DNA of 64,000 nt from Haliscomenobacter sp. (GCA_016707205.1 JADJHZ010000003.1:186001-250000), one strand, 5' to 3'; shown: positions 17,093 through 28,194, counted from the stretch's first letter. Made by a program: numbers and translations. Notes: generated by a model not told the origin, from the sequence alone.

Positions 17093-20000
17093 CTCCACCA
17101 CCAAATCATCCTGTTCCACCAGGGTTTTTTCCTTAAGGTAGATGGCTTTTACGATACCCGCAGCCGGGGCGGTGATGGTCGATTCCATTTTCATGGCTTC
17201 GATGACAAACAGCGGAGCGCCGGATTCTACCTGCTGGCCTTCCTTTACCAGAATGCGGGCGAGGCTGCCCTGGAGGGGCGATCCGATCTCCAAGGGGCCC
17301 TGGGCCTTCCGATGCACGGCCACCTTCGTCTGGATACGATGATCCCGCACGGGTACCGAACGGGTTTGCCCGTTGAGTTGGAAGAGCACCAGCCGGTTGC
17401 CGGTTTCGTCCGGCTCCGACAGGTTGAGGTATTTGATGAGGATGTTTTTCCCGCGATCGAGTTGCACGATAATCTCTTCGTTGTGCTCCAGGCCGTAGAA
17501 AAAAGCGAGGGTTGGCAACTGGCCTACCGTGCCGTACTGGCGGTAATGCTCCCGGTATTCCCGGTATACCTTTGGGTAGAGCTGGTAGGACAAGAAATCG
17601 GTTAAACCCAGTTGCGCCCCGAATTCCGAGCGGAATTCAGGCAGTGCCTTTTCGAAATCCAGGGGAGGCAGGTGGTCCTCCGGCGCATCCGTGAAGGGTT
17701 GTTCTCCTTTGAGGATAATGCGCTGGATTTCCACAGGGAAACCGCCCGGCGTTTGTCCCAATTCGCCCCGCATCAGGGCTTTGACGCTGTCCGGGAAGGC
17801 CAGGTTCTGGCCCCGCTCCAGGATGTCCTCCTTGCTGAGATGGTTGGCGGTCATAAACAGGGCCATATCGCCGACCACCTTGGAAGAAGGCGTCACTTTG
17901 ACGATATCGCCAAACAGGTCGTTGGCAACTCGGAAGTTTTTCTTCACGAGTTCGAACCGGTCCTCCAGCCCCAGGGCCCTCGCCTGTGGGCGCAGGTTGG
18001 AGTATTGGCCTCCCGGGATCTCGTGTTCGTATACGTCAGCAGTGCCGGCTTTCAGCTCGCTTTCGAACGGATAATAAAACCGCCTGACCGCCTCCCAGTA
18101 ATTGGAAAACGCGTTCAGCGACTCCAGATCCACCGGCATTTCCCGGGCATGCCCCTGCATCAGGGCCACAAATGCGTTGAAATTGGGTTGGGACGTTAGC
18201 CCCGACATGGAGGCCAGGGCCAGGTCGATCACATCCACTCCGGCTTCTACGGCCTTCATATACGTCGCTGCCTGGATGGAGGCCGTGTCGTGGGTGTGCA
18301 GATGGATCGGCATATCGACGGTTTCCTTGAGCCTGGAGACAAGCAGTTCGGCGGCATAGGGTTTGAGGAGGCCGGCCATATCTTTGATCGCCAAAATATG
18401 GGCGCCCTCGTCTTCCAGCCTCCTGGCCAGGTCGAGGTAATACTGCAGGTTGTACTTGGGCCTGGAGGAGTCCATGATGTCGCCGGTATAGCAAATACAG
18501 GCTTCGGCCAAAGCGGGCGTGCGTTCCCGCACGGCGCGTATGCTGGCCCGCATGGAATCGACGTAATTCAGCGAGTCGAAGATCCGGAACAAATCGATGC
18601 CGGTTTCTGCCGCCTGTTCGATGAAGGTTTCGATCAGGTTTTTGGGATACGCGGTATACCCGACCGCGTTGGACCCCCGCAGGAGCATCTGGAAGAGCGT
18701 ATTCGGGATTGCCTTTCGCAGCATCGCAAGCCGCTGCCAGGGACATTCCTTCAAAAAGCGCAGGGCGACGTCGAACGTCGCTCCGCCCCAAACTTCCATG
18801 GAAAACAAGTCGCCTCCATGGCGTTTGCCGAAACTTTCAGCTACCCGGACCAGATCGTACGTGCGCACCCGGGTGGCCAGGAGCGACTGGTGGGCGTCGC
18901 GGAAGGTCGTGTCGGTATACTGAATGCGGGGTTCGGCCTTAAGCCACTGCACAAAGGCCTCGCGGCCGTCGCACAGCAGGCGGTCGCGGGTGCCTTCCGG
19001 AAACGCGGCGTGCCGGTCGCAGGGCGGAACGGCCGGGGAAAGAAAACGGCATTCGGGTCGCGTTTCGGCACATCCGGATGTCCGTTGACGATCACATCCG
19101 CCAGGTAGCGCAACATTTTGGTGCCCCTGTCCTGCCAGTCGGGCGGCGTCAGCAACCGCGGGTTGTCCTTGATGAAATTAACCGTCGCTGCTCCATTTTG
19201 GAAGGTCTCGTTTTGAAGCAGGTTGAGCAGGAACCCGATATTGGTTTTCACCCCTCTGATCCGGAATTCCCTCAAGGCGCGGTGCATGCGGTTGGCCGTG
19301 CCGGGAAGGGTGCGCCCCCAGGCGGTCACCTTGACCAGCAGACTGTCGAAGAAGGGGGAAATTTTTGCCCCGGCATAGGCGCTGCCGGCGTCCAGGCGAA
19401 TCCCCATGCCCCCGGCGCTGCGGTAGGCGATCAGGGTGCCGTAGTCGGGTTTGAACTCGTTCGAAGGGTCTTCCGTAGTGATCCGGCATTGGATGGCCAC
19501 CCCGGACACCTCCACCGACTCCTGGGAGGGAATGCCGATTTCCGGGTCAGACAAACTATAGCCCATAGCGATCAGGAGCTGGGCGCGCACCAGATCCACC
19601 CCTGTCACCTCCTCCGTCACGGTGTGCTCTACCTGGATACGCGGGTTCACCTCAATGAAATAAGGGGTTTCGTCCGCATCGATGAGAAATTCCACCGTGC
19701 CTGCGTTGTTATAGCCTACAGCCCTCCCCAGTTTCAGGGCATACCCGAAAAGATGTTCTTTGGTCTGGCTGCTCAGGCTGATGCAGGGAGCAATTTCCAC
19801 CACTTTTTGAAAACGCCGCTGCACCGAGCAATCGCGTTCGTGCAGATGCACCAGATTGCCGTGCCGGTCACCCAAAAGCTGGACCTCGATATGTTTGGGT
19901 TCTTCGATGAACTTTTCCAGGAAAACCGTCCCGTCGCCAAAAGCTTTTAACGCTTCCCCGCTGGCTTCCGCATACTCAGACGGCAACGCGGATTCCTCAC

Positions 20001-20532
20001 GGACGACCCGCATCCCCCGGCCTCCGCCCCCGGACGCCGCCTTGACGATCACGGGGAAGCCGATGCGGCGGGCTTCTTCCAGCGCTACTGCCGCACTGAC
20101 CAGCGGCTGACGGCTGTCTTCGATCATAGGGATACTCAGTTGCCTCGCCAGATTTTTCGCAGCCACCTTATCTCCCAGATTTTCCATAATCTCGGGATCG
20201 GGTCCAACGAAAACGATCCCTGCCTCCCGGCATTTGCGGGCAAAAGCGACGTTTTCGGACAAAAACCCGTAGCCCGGGTGGATGGCGTCAACCCCGTTCT
20301 CGAGCGCTACCCGAACAATCTCCTCCGTGTCCAGGTACGGACGCAGCGGGTCGTCGTCTTCTCCGATCTGGTAAGCCTCATCGGCCTTGTAGCGGTGAAG
20401 GGAGTAGCGGTCTTCGTAGGTGTAAACGGCAACGGTGCGGATTTGCAACTCGGAGGCGGCGCGAAATACGCGGATAGCAATCTCGCCGCGGTTGGCGACG
20501 AGCAACTTTTTGAATGGTCGGATGGCTTGCAT
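17057..20532 (-). CDS. pyc: Pyruvate carboxylase, single-chain, frameshifted
   Basis: About 1,158 codons from 20532 to 17057, the usual length of single-chain pyruvate carboxylase. Order of domains: biotin carboxylase (about 1-455; ATP-grasp loop KAASGGGGRGMRVV, FIEVNPRIQVEHT), carboxyltransferase (about 500-1000; DTTFRDAHQSLLATR, HTHDTASIQAATYMKA), tetramerisation region, and biotinyl domain with VIEAMKMES. The enzyme makes oxaloacetate from pyruvate and bicarbonate, feeding the TCA cycle and gluconeogenesis. A one-base indel at about 19028-19034 splits it; the neighbouring frame continues PPCDRHAAFPEGTRDRLL in place of the nonsense tail. The last ten residues come from an octamer repeat. 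Confidence 0.95.
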
Positions 20533-20649
20533 AACCTAAGACTTGAAATTTCCAAAAATGCGGGAATATTCCAGTCAGGGCGATGCAAGATAGCAAAAGA
20601 TAGCCTCAACCCACTGCATTGCCTCCCGAAAACCCAAAGATTTTAACTC

Positions 20650-20726
20650 CCCTCACCCACCACCAACCACCAACCACCAACCACCTCAACGCCTCAACGC
20701 CCCAACGCCTAAACCCCTTAACTCCG
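20650..20726. repeat. Heptamer CCAACCA array followed by octamer TCAACGCC array
   Basis: About four 7-bp units (CCAACCA) and then five 8-bp units (TCAACGCC and variants) abut the SNF2 helicase stop. Confidence 0.8.
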
Positions 20727-23665
20727 TCACTCTAACAAATACTCAATATCCCCAATGGAGAAATCGGCGCGCCGGACGTTCTCGATGATGTCTTCTGCGA
20801 GTTTGGACTTGCGTTCCTGCAGTTTGAGGATTTTCTCTTCGATGCTGTCTTTGGTAATGAACTTGACGGCGATCACGTTTTTTTCCTGTCCGATTCGGTG
20901 CGCGCGGGCGATGGCCTGCTGCTCGGTGGTGGGGTTCCACCAGGGGTCCAGGATAAAGACATAATCGGCGGCGGTCAGGTTGAGGCCCACGCCGCCGGAT
21001 TTGATGGAAATGAGGAACGATTGCACCTCCGGCTTGTCTTCGAATACCTGGATATTGGACTGCCGTTCCTGCGGAGACATGTTGCCCGTCAGCATGGAAA
21101 ACGGCTGGCGCCTTGCTTCAAATTCCTCCCGGAATAATTCCAGGTATCGAACAAACGAGCTGAAGAAAAGGGCTTTGTGGTTACTTTTCCGGATGACATC
21201 CCAGTGCTCCAGCACATCGTTAAATTTTCCGCTCTCCCGCTGGTACTGGTCGTTGACAATCCTCGGATGGTTGCAAATCTGGCGGAGTTTGGTGAGCGAG
21301 CGCAACACCAGAATCCGGTACTGCGGGTTGTTGGCGTCGAAGTTTTCCAGCAGGTAGTTTCGGGCGGCCGACTTTTCCCGTTCGTAGAGCTTTTTCTGCT
21401 CCGGGGTCATTTCAGAATAAAACACCTGGGTGCTCAGCGGGGGAAGGTCTTTGGCAACCTCTTCTTTCGTTCGGCGCAGGAGATAAGGGGTGACCAGCGC
21501 CCGGAGCCGGTATTTTTTCCCCTCGTCCTGGTATTTTTCGATCGGGGTGATAAATTCTTTTTTGAAGAAAGAGAAGTTCCCCAGCAGATCGGGGTTAATA
21601 AATTGCATCTGTGCCCAAAGATCGGAGAGGGAATTCTCAATAGGAGTCCCGCTCAGAGAGATTTTATGTTTTCCGTTCAGGCGGTTGATCGCATGGTAGA
21701 CCTTGCTGTCGCGATTTTTGATCTGCTGGCTTTCGTCAAGCACGATGTATTCATACTCCAGTTGCAGCAGAAGTTCCTCATCCCGCAACGCCGTCTGGTA
21801 GGTAGTCAGGATGATGTCGAAACGGCGCAGCAGCCGGATGTCGCGATACCGTTTTGCTCCCACGTGGCGGTAGGTCGTCAGGCTGGGTGCAAATTTGCGG
21901 ATCTCTGCTTCCCAGTTGAATACGAGGGAAGCAGGCAGAATGATCAACGCGTTCAACGGTTGGAGGAAGTCCTCGTCGCCGGCTTTTGCAGAGAACAGGT
22001 CGAGTTGGTTGGCTGTTTCCAGTTCCTCGGCTGCCGAAACAGCCGCTTTGTGTTCCTTGGCATATAAGAGGGCGGCAATCGTCTGAACGGTTTTCCCAAG
22101 TCCCATATCATCGGCAAGGCAGCCTCCCAGGTTATTGCGGTAAAGCTGGACCAGCCACCTGGCTCCTTCCGTCTGGTAGGGGCGAAGGGTTGCTTTCAGG
22201 AGGGGAGAAATTTTAAAATCGACTTCCACCAAGGTGGGCGCGCCCTCTTCGTTTTCAGAAAGGCCGAGTTCGCTAAGGAGGGTAAACTGGCTTTTATTCA
22301 AACGCAGATGCTTTCCTTCCTTGCGGGCGAACTGCACCAGCGACTTGTATTTCTCCATCCATTCCTGTGGAATTAGGAAATAGGTTCCGTTGGGAAGGGG
22401 ATAAAACCGGTTATCTTCGCGAATGAATTTGGCCAGCGCGAGAAACGGGATGGTGAATTCCCCAATCGCCACCTCCCCGTAGATATCAAACCAATCAATC
22501 GCCCGCTCGGTCTGCATATTAAGGGTAGCCTGCTGAAGATAAACGACCTTGTCTTCCATCTGGATCGGACTCAGCACGAACCCTCCTTCTTCGAGCAGCG
22601 GCCGGTTTCGGATCACCCAGTGCACCAGGGCCAGCGGATCAGACCCGGGTTCGGAAAGCCCAAACTGCCCCTGGGCGTTTTCCACCAGGCCCAGGTTCTT
22701 CAACCGGTCGAGATAAACCTGCTCCGCATCCATGTCCCGGCGGATTTGGATGATCCCTACTTCTTCCTGGCTAAATTCCAGGGTAGTGCGTTTGGTTCTG
22801 CGCTCATTCCAGTGAAACTCCGCTTTGGGGTAAACCATGTACGCCAGGAACGCGGCCTCGCTGTTGAAGAAATGGTGGTTGATTTCCAGGCGGCAGGTTT
22901 TCAACTGGTCGAAATAATGAATGTCAAACCCTTCGGCGTCGATATCGATCTGAGAAGCTATTTTGAGGATGAACTTCTGGAAATAGGTCTTCACCGAAGC
23001 CTGCGGGATGCTGACCACGTCTCTTGTGCGGAACGGCTTCACCATATTGCCGTTGATATGCGCCGCCCGGAAAAGGGTATCGTCTACGAGCAGCCAGGCG
23101 GGATGATTCGTCACCGGGATCACGTCTCTGGAACTCACCTTCCATACCAGATCGCCTTTGCGCAGCCGAAGGCGGTATTGAACGCCTTCCCGGGTACGCC
23201 GGAAAGCGAGATCCGGCTCCAGCGTCTCCTGGGCCACGCGGATGATAAAATCCTTAACCAGCACCCGGCGGTCGACGTTCCAGGTCAGGGGCAAGCGGTA
23301 TTGAACCACATGAGCGAGGAGTTCGTCGAGGCGTTTGTGGACGAAAGAAAGAAGGACCTTTTGCACTTCCTCGTCCGCCAGAAGTTCGTCCAGGGTTTTC
23401 TCCTTGCGTTTGGGCGGGCTAAACGCTTTTCCAGGTTTTTGGGCTGGAGCTGATCGATGATGTCGAAAAGCCTTCCGCGCACGTCGTCCAGCTCCAGTTG
23501 GAAATGACCGATGGTTTCCCGGACCGCTTTCTGGCGGATATGCGCAAGAAACCCTTCCTTATCCCGGCTGACGATATAGGCGCTGGGAAGGAAAAAGCCT
23601 TCGGCAACCTCCTGCAGGTTGTAAACGACTTCGTAGGTTTCGGCGGCTTCCGTTGTGAATAACAT
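20727..23665 (-). CDS. SNF2-family DEAD/H helicase, frameshifted
   Basis: About 979 residues once joined. The N-terminal half (1-430) is a SNF2-associated region of unknown fold. The motor follows: Walker A DDMGLGKTVQT, motif II as DESQ in VLDESQQIKN, SGTPIENSLSDLW, then the second RecA domain with SGGVGLNLTAAD, DPWWNP and QAIARAHRIGQ. Bacterial SNF2 ATPases (RapA/HepA-like) remodel protein-nucleic-acid complexes. A one-base indel at about 23421-23424 separates the first 80 residues (LEKRLA) from the rest (SPPKRKEKTLDELL). The start is the ATG at 23665. It lies 11 bp behind the dehydrogenase gene on the same strand, which suggests an operon. Confidence 0.9.
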
Positions 23666-23676
23666 GGCGGTTCAAA

Positions 23677-24678
23677 TCAAAGGAGCGCACGGCCGCTTGT
23701 TCCGGCGGCTTCTCCGGTGTGCGCCTGTTGGTTCAAAAAGCGTTCGATTTTTTCGGCCAGCACGGCCGCATGCCCCTCGTTGGATTCAAAGGACCAACCG
23801 GCGATATGCGGGGTCAGTACGGCGCGATCCGACTGCCTGAGGTATTGAAAGGGTTCCGGCAAGTTCAGCGGGTTCAGTTGTTCGAAAGAAAGCTCTTCGT
23901 ATTCGATGACGTCCAAAGCAGCGCCCAGCACCTTTCCGGATTTCATTCTTTCCATCAGGTCCTGCGTATGTAACACCAATCCTCGGGCGGTGTTGACCAA
24001 ATAGATCGGTTTGGCAAACCGGTCCAGGAAATGGGCATCGATAAAGTAATGGTTGGAAGGCATATATGGGATATGAACACTCAGGATATCGGTTTCCCGG
24101 AATAGCGTATCCAGATCGGCCTCCCCGGCATATTGGTTCCCATACCCTGATTTGTATTTGTCGTAGGCGAGTACGCGGGCTTCAAATCCCTGGAGGCGCT
24201 GGGCAAAAGCCGTACCCATATTCCCGTAACCCAGGATGCCCACGGTTTTTCCTTTAATCTCCGACCCCCTGTTGCCTTCCCGAATCCAATGGCCCGATTT
24301 GACCTGCCGGTCAGCCCGCCCCAGGTTATTCAGAAGCATCAGCAGCATTCCCAACGCATGTTCGGCTACGGTATCCCGGCTTCCTTCCGGGGAAGTAAAC
24401 ACTTCTACCCCACGCGCTGCAGCGCATTCCAGGTCGATGTGCTCCACCCCCACGCCCAGGCGGGCAACAAAGGCCAGGGCAGGCGCCGTTTCCAGTAGCT
24501 GCCGGTCGATGCGCACCCGGCTGCGGACAATAATGCCGTAGCAATTGTCCAACTGTGCAAGGATCTCCTGCCGGGTTGCCCGGTACAGGAAACGGCAATC
24601 CAAACCCAGCGCCATCAGGCGCTGGATCAGAACGGGATGCGGTTCGTCGATGAATACAATTTGATGATGTACACTCAT
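23677..24678 (-). CDS. D-2-hydroxyacid dehydrogenase (NAD), phosphoglycerate dehydrogenase-like
   Basis: 333 residues. The substrate domain encloses a Rossmann NAD domain with GILGYGNMGTAFA. Catalytic residues are Arg in NTARGLV, Glu in DVIEYEEL and His in TPHIAGWS. The family oxidises or reduces 2-hydroxy/2-keto acids. LGVGVEHIDLECAAARGV is like SerA and related enzymes, but no ACT domain is present, so the exact substrate is open. It is first in a probable two-gene unit with the SNF2 helicase. Confidence 0.88.
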   Translation of the reverse strand: MSVHHQIVFIDEPHPVLIQRLMALGLDCRFLYRATRQEILAQLDNCYGIIVRSRVRIDRQLLETAPALAFVARLGVGVEHIDLECAAARGVEVFTSPEGSRDTVAEHALGMLLMLLNNLGRADRQVKSGHWIREGNRGSEIKGKTVGILGYGNMGTAFAQRLQGFEARVLAYDKYKSGYGNQYAGEADLDTLFRETDILSVHIPYMPSNHYFIDAHFLDRFAKPIYLVNTARGLVLHTQDLMERMKSGKVLGAALDVIEYEELSFEQLNPLNLPEPFQYLRQSDRAVLTPHIAGWSFESNEGHAAVLAEKIERFLNQQAHTGEAAGTSGRALL

Positions 24679-24993
24679 GGCCGTTGGGCGCTTACCCCCT
24701 TGGCTAAAAAGCCAGATGGTAAAGATGGCTACCTATCGCCAATTGCGCAACCCGAAACCGAAGAAATGTCGAGAAGAAACAATTATTTAATATAGGGTAG
24801 AAGCTATCTCAAAACCCATTCCTGGGTGTGGGCGGCCTCCCCTAACCCCTCCAAAGGAGAACCGTGTGGGCAAGGGTAGGGAAAGCATCGGAATTAAGGT
24901 TTCATCGCCTTCCTTTGTTGCTCCCTGGGGGTTGGGGAGGCCCAACGATGGATTGAGCAGAATTCTTGCAGTTTTGAGATACCTTCTAGCCAG
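24679..24993. other. Spacer between metX and the dehydrogenase
   Basis: Almost two-thirds is the element at 24798-24989. The rest is AT-rich leader of the dehydrogenase gene. No gene. Confidence 0.65.
24798..24989. mobile_element. MITE-like element, copy B (about 190 bp)
   Basis: The left end TAGAAGCTATCTCAAAAC pairs with the right end GTTTTGAGATACCTTCTA. The interior shares TGTGGGCGGC, CTAACCCC and TAGGGAAAG...GGTTTCATC with copy A at 10508, but is well diverged. The right end lies 5 bp from the metX stop. Confidence 0.7.
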
Positions 24994-26088
24994 TTAAAAC
25001 TTTTCCGTTCCGGGAAGGGCTTGGGGCGACCCAGCTCCGCCGCGAAAGCTGGGTTCTTTGAGGGAGAGAAAAGCGGGCGCTTCCAATAAAAACGCCCGGA
25101 TCACCGGGGCAATCGTGTGGAATTCTACCAAAAACCCATCGTGGCCGTAATCGCTGGGAATCACCTCCAGCCGGGCGCCGGGAATCCACTGGGCGATGAA
25201 TTCCTGCTCGCGGACAGGGAACAGGAGGTCTGAGTCGATACCGACGACCAGCGTTCGTGCCTTGACTCCCGAAAGGGCTTTGGGCACGCTGCCCCTGCCC
25301 CTTCCCACATGGTGGGTATCCATCGTTTTGCTGAGCGCGAGGTAGGACATCGGGTCAAAACGCTTCCACAGCTTATATCCTTGGTATCGCTGATAGGAAC
25401 TCGCCCGGTAATCGCCGGTTTTATCCTGGTCGGTTTCCGATTGAGACAACCGGTACGCTTCGTAGCTCCGGTAGGAAAGCATGGCGATCGCCCTGGCTGC
25501 TTCCAGTCCTTTGCGCCCTGCTTCAGGGCTTGCGGACCCTAAGGTAGCATCAGCATGAATGGCCATGCGCTGGGCTTCGTTGAACGCAATACCCCAGGGG
25601 GAATGCTGGGCATTGGAAGCCAGCAGGACGATATGATCCAGCCGTTGGGGTTCCATGATCGCCCATTCCAGTACCTGTTGCCCTCCCATGGAGCCTCCCA
25701 GGGCCACATGAATGCGGCCTATGCCCAGGTGATCCGCTAACAACTGATGGGCCGTGACCATATCCCGAATCGTGATCTCTGGAAAATCAAGGCCGTAAGG
25801 AACTCCAGTCTCCGGATTTTTGCTGCCGGGGCCGGTAGTCCCGTAACAAGACCCCAGGTTGTTGGCGCAAACGATGAAATAAGTGGACGTGTCAAAGAGC
25901 CTACCCTCCCCTATCAGCCCCGACCACCAGTCGGAAGCGTCGGAATTGCCGGTGAGGGCATGGCAAACCCACACCACGTTGTCTTTCGCGGGCGACAACG
26001 CGCCGTACGTGTGGTAAAAGACCTCTAATTCGGGCAGCACGCCGCCCGCTTCCAAAAGAAAAGGTTTTTTTATGGTCAGGGAATGCAT
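24994..26088 (-). CDS. metX: Homoserine O-acetyltransferase
   Basis: About 364 residues from the ATG at 26088 (MHSLTIKKPFLLEAGG). Alpha/beta-hydrolase fold with oxyanion/nucleophile motif GGSMGGQQVLEW (catalytic Ser), Asp in GIDSDLLFPV and His in YGHDGFLVE; ALTGNSDASDWW is typical of MetX. The enzyme transfers acetyl from acetyl-CoA to homoserine, the first committed step to methionine. The product is the substrate of the metY product encoded 73 bp upstream, so the two form one SAM-controlled operon. The C-terminus is about 20 residues longer than usual and ends beside a repeat element. Confidence 0.95.
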   Translation of the reverse strand: MHSLTIKKPFLLEAGGVLPELEVFYHTYGALSPAKDNVVWVCHALTGNSDASDWWSGLIGEGRLFDTSTYFIVCANNLGSCYGTTGPGSKNPETGVPYGLDFPEITIRDMVTAHQLLADHLGIGRIHVALGGSMGGQQVLEWAIMEPQRLDHIVLLASNAQHSPWGIAFNEAQRMAIHADATLGSASPEAGRKGLEAARAIAMLSYRSYEAYRLSQSETDQDKTGDYRASSYQRYQGYKLWKRFDPMSYLALSKTMDTHHVGRGRGSVPKALSGVKARTLVVGIDSDLLFPVREQEFIAQWIPGARLEVIPSDYGHDGFLVEFHTIAPVIRAFLLEAPAFLSLKEPSFRGGAGSPQALPGTEKF

Positions 26089-26161
26089 AGCGCAAAACAA
26101 GTTTTGAGAAAAAAGCTAGCCTGCCCGGCTCTGTTAGCGCATCGCCGGGCAGGCCCGGAAA

Positions 26162-27475
26162 TCACGCATAGTGCAGCACGCTGGCAAAAGCCTGTTCGAA
26201 ATCGGCTTTAATATCCTCTACATGCTCAATTCCAACGGAAACGCGCAGCATATTGGGCAAAACCCCTGCCGTCCGCTGCTCCTCGTCGGACATCTGCTGG
26301 TGGGTCGTCGCCGAAGGCTGAATGATCAGCGTTTTGGAATCGCCCACATTGGCCAGGTGGCTAACGAGTTCCAGGCTGTCTACAAAACGGGTAGCATTCT
26401 CTTTGCTTCCTTTCAACGTAAACGACAACACGCCTCCAAAGCCATGCTTGAGGTATTTGCGGGCGCGCTGATGCGCCCGGATGGCTTTCCAGTCCGGGGT
26501 AGATCACCCATTCGACCGCAGGGTGCTGCTCCAGCCACTGCGCCAGGGCGAGGGCATTGTCGACCGTCCGCTGAACGCGGAGGAGAGGGTTTCCAGGCCT
26601 TGCAGAAGGAGGAAGGAATTGAACGGACTCAGCGCAGGGCCCATATCCCGAAGGCCTTCCACCCGCGCCCGGATGATGTAAGCGATATTGCCAAAAGGCC
26701 CGTCTGTACCAAACACATCCCAGAACACCAGGCCGTGATAGCCTTCAGACGGCTCGGTAAACTGGCGGAATTTCCCATTGCCCCAGTTGTAGTTGCCGCC
26801 GTCTACGATCACTCCTCCGATGGAGGTGCCATGGCCGCCAATCCATTTGGTGGCAGACTCCACCACCACATGGGCGCCGTGCTCCAGGGGGCGGAACAAA
26901 TAGCCTGCCGCCCCAAACGTATTGTCGACAATCAGGGGCAGGTCGTATTTCCGCGCCAGAGCCGACAATGCCTCGAAATCCGGCACGAGAAAGCTGGGGT
27001 TACTCAGACTTTCGCAGTACAAGGCCTTCGTGTTGTCGTCGATCAGCTTTTCGTAATCCGCCACATCCTCGCCGGCTGCAAACCGGGCCTCAATACCCAT
27101 TCGCTTGAACGCCACCTTGAACTGGTTGTACGTGCCGCCGTAGAGGTTGGAACTGGTCACGAAGTTGTCCCCCGCCTCCAGAATGTTGTGAAGCGCCAGA
27201 AACTGCGCGGCCTGCCCGGACCCAACCGCCAGCGCTGCAACCCCGCCTTCCAGAGCGGCGATCCGCTTTTCCAGCACGTCCGTGGTGGGGTTCATGATCC
27301 GGGTGTAAATGTTGCCGAATTCCTTAAGCGCAAACAGGTTCGCGCCGTGCTCCGAATCCCGGAACGTGTAAGAGGTGGTCTGGTAGATAGGTACCGCCCT
27401 GGAGCGCGTCGTTCCTTCTACTTCTTCTTGTCCTGCATGGAGTTGCAGGGTTTCAAATTGCCATTTCGAGCTCAT
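26162..27475 (-). CDS. metY: O-acetylhomoserine sulfhydrylase (aminocarboxypropyltransferase), frameshifted
   Basis: About 437 residues from ATG 27475 (MSSKWQFETLQLHAG). Cys/Met-metabolism PLP fold: AVGSGQAAQFLAL, YGGTYNQF, and the PLP lysine in ESATKWIGGHG; the long form is typical of MetY. It makes homocysteine from O-acetylhomoserine and sulfide. Two indels, about 26580 (one base lost) and about 26474 (one base gained), compensate: the frame is the same on both sides, with a false stop at 26504 between them, and the middle frame reads NALALAQWLEQHPAVEW. First structural gene after the promoter, riboswitch and poly-Cys ORF. Confidence 0.92.
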
Positions 27476-27577
27476 TTCAATTGGGTTATAATGTAAAATA
27501 ATTGGGTGTTGGCAAGCAAAGGAAGCCCAGGCCAATGCGCCTTGGGAACCGGTGGAAGAAACCTTTCCGGCGCTGGT

Positions 27578-27688
27578 TCAGCAACAACAACAACAGCGCA
27601 TTACCCGGCACAGGGATGCGGTCGGCGCAAAAGCTTTGGAAAAAGGCAGCGGCGAAGCTGCAACAGGTAACGCATGGATGACATACAT
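27578..27688 (-). CDS. Poly-cysteine leader peptide (upstream ORF of the metY-metX operon)
   Basis: A 36-residue ORF starts 7 nt after the riboswitch P1 helix and ends SLCRVMRCCCCC: five Cys codons in a row before TGA, six Cys in the last ten residues. A shorter version MRCCCCC starts at 27601. GCGCTG before the Cys run can pair with CAGCGC just after the stop, so the Cys codons lie in the loop of a possible hairpin. This is the layout of an amino-acid-sensing attenuator: a ribosome stalled for Cys-tRNA would block the hairpin. Metabolically it fits, because metY uses sulfide. No clear terminator is visible before metY, so the mechanism (termination or access to the metY start) is inferred. 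Confidence 0.6.
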   Translation of the reverse strand: MYVIHALPVAASPLPFSKAFAPTASLCRVMRCCCCC

Positions 27689-27694
27689 CGCGCT

Positions 27695-27812
27695 TGATTT
27701 TATAGTTCCAAAAATTTGGCGGGAATTGGCACCTTTGATCCGCATCGCGAAAGCGGAACCGGTTGCCAGGGGTTCAAAGAGCCCGATCTCTCCCCCCTTC
27801 GGTATAAAATCA
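27695..27812 (-). promoter_or_regulatory. SAM-I (S-box) riboswitch
   Basis: Read on the minus strand, TGATTTTATA (27812-27803) and TATAAAATCA (27704-27695) form a perfect 10-bp P1 helix. Between them are the S-box core blocks in order: a GA-rich GGGGGGAGAGAT, GGGCTC-TTTGA, CCCCTGGCAACC, a hairpin (CGCTTTCGCG region) and AAGGTGCCAATTCCCG. These are the conserved SAM-I aptamer strings. SAM binding should shut down the metY-metX operon downstream. The aptamer lies between a good promoter and the poly-Cys ORF. Confidence 0.92.
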
Positions 27813-27838
27813 CACCTGAATAGAAGTGATTGCGAATA

Positions 27839-27869
27839 CAAATCTAGGCCGTTTTGTGAAAAAAGCAAA
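27839..27869 (-). promoter_or_regulatory. Bacteroidota promoter of the metY-metX operon
   Basis: TTTG (27869-27866), 19 bp, TAGATTTG (27846-27839): an exact TTTG-N19-TAnnTTTG match. Transcription would start about 20 nt before the riboswitch P1. Confidence 0.85.
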
Positions 27870-28194
27870 CCATACCGAACAGCCTAATCTTAAATTCCTA
27901 CCAAACTAATAGGAAATAAAAAATCGAAAAAGAAAAGCGAAATAAAAATGTTGCTTTAAATTTCAAAAAATAAAAAAATTCAAAATAAAAATCTAAATAG
28001 ATCGATTTAAAATAAACCGATCCATTTCCCCAATGCCTGTTTCGGCAAAACCCTGTTCCTAAAATTATGTTAAAATTTTTCCCGCTCTTCTTGGCCTCCT
28101 TTTCACCCGCTTTGTTTTGAATTCTTCTGAAAACCGCTAAATTCCCTTTTCTAAACCTGTTGCGGTAAGGTTCTCTAGTCGAAAAAATCCTATC

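Larger units (their letters stand above)
27476..28194. other. Leader of metY and divergent spacer to osmC
   Basis: From right to left: an AT-rich stretch (27890-28100) with no gene, then the metY promoter, SAM-I riboswitch, poly-Cys ORF and about 100 bp of untranslated leader. The leader has imperfect hairpins but no T-tract. Confidence 0.7.

Noticed and set aside
26171..27496. Long + strand open frame (441 codons)
   Set aside because: Antisense shadow of metY; His/Arg-rich composition without motifs.
27552..27887. + strand open frame (111 codons)
   Set aside because: Lies opposite the riboswitch leader; no motifs, and the minus strand structures explain the region.
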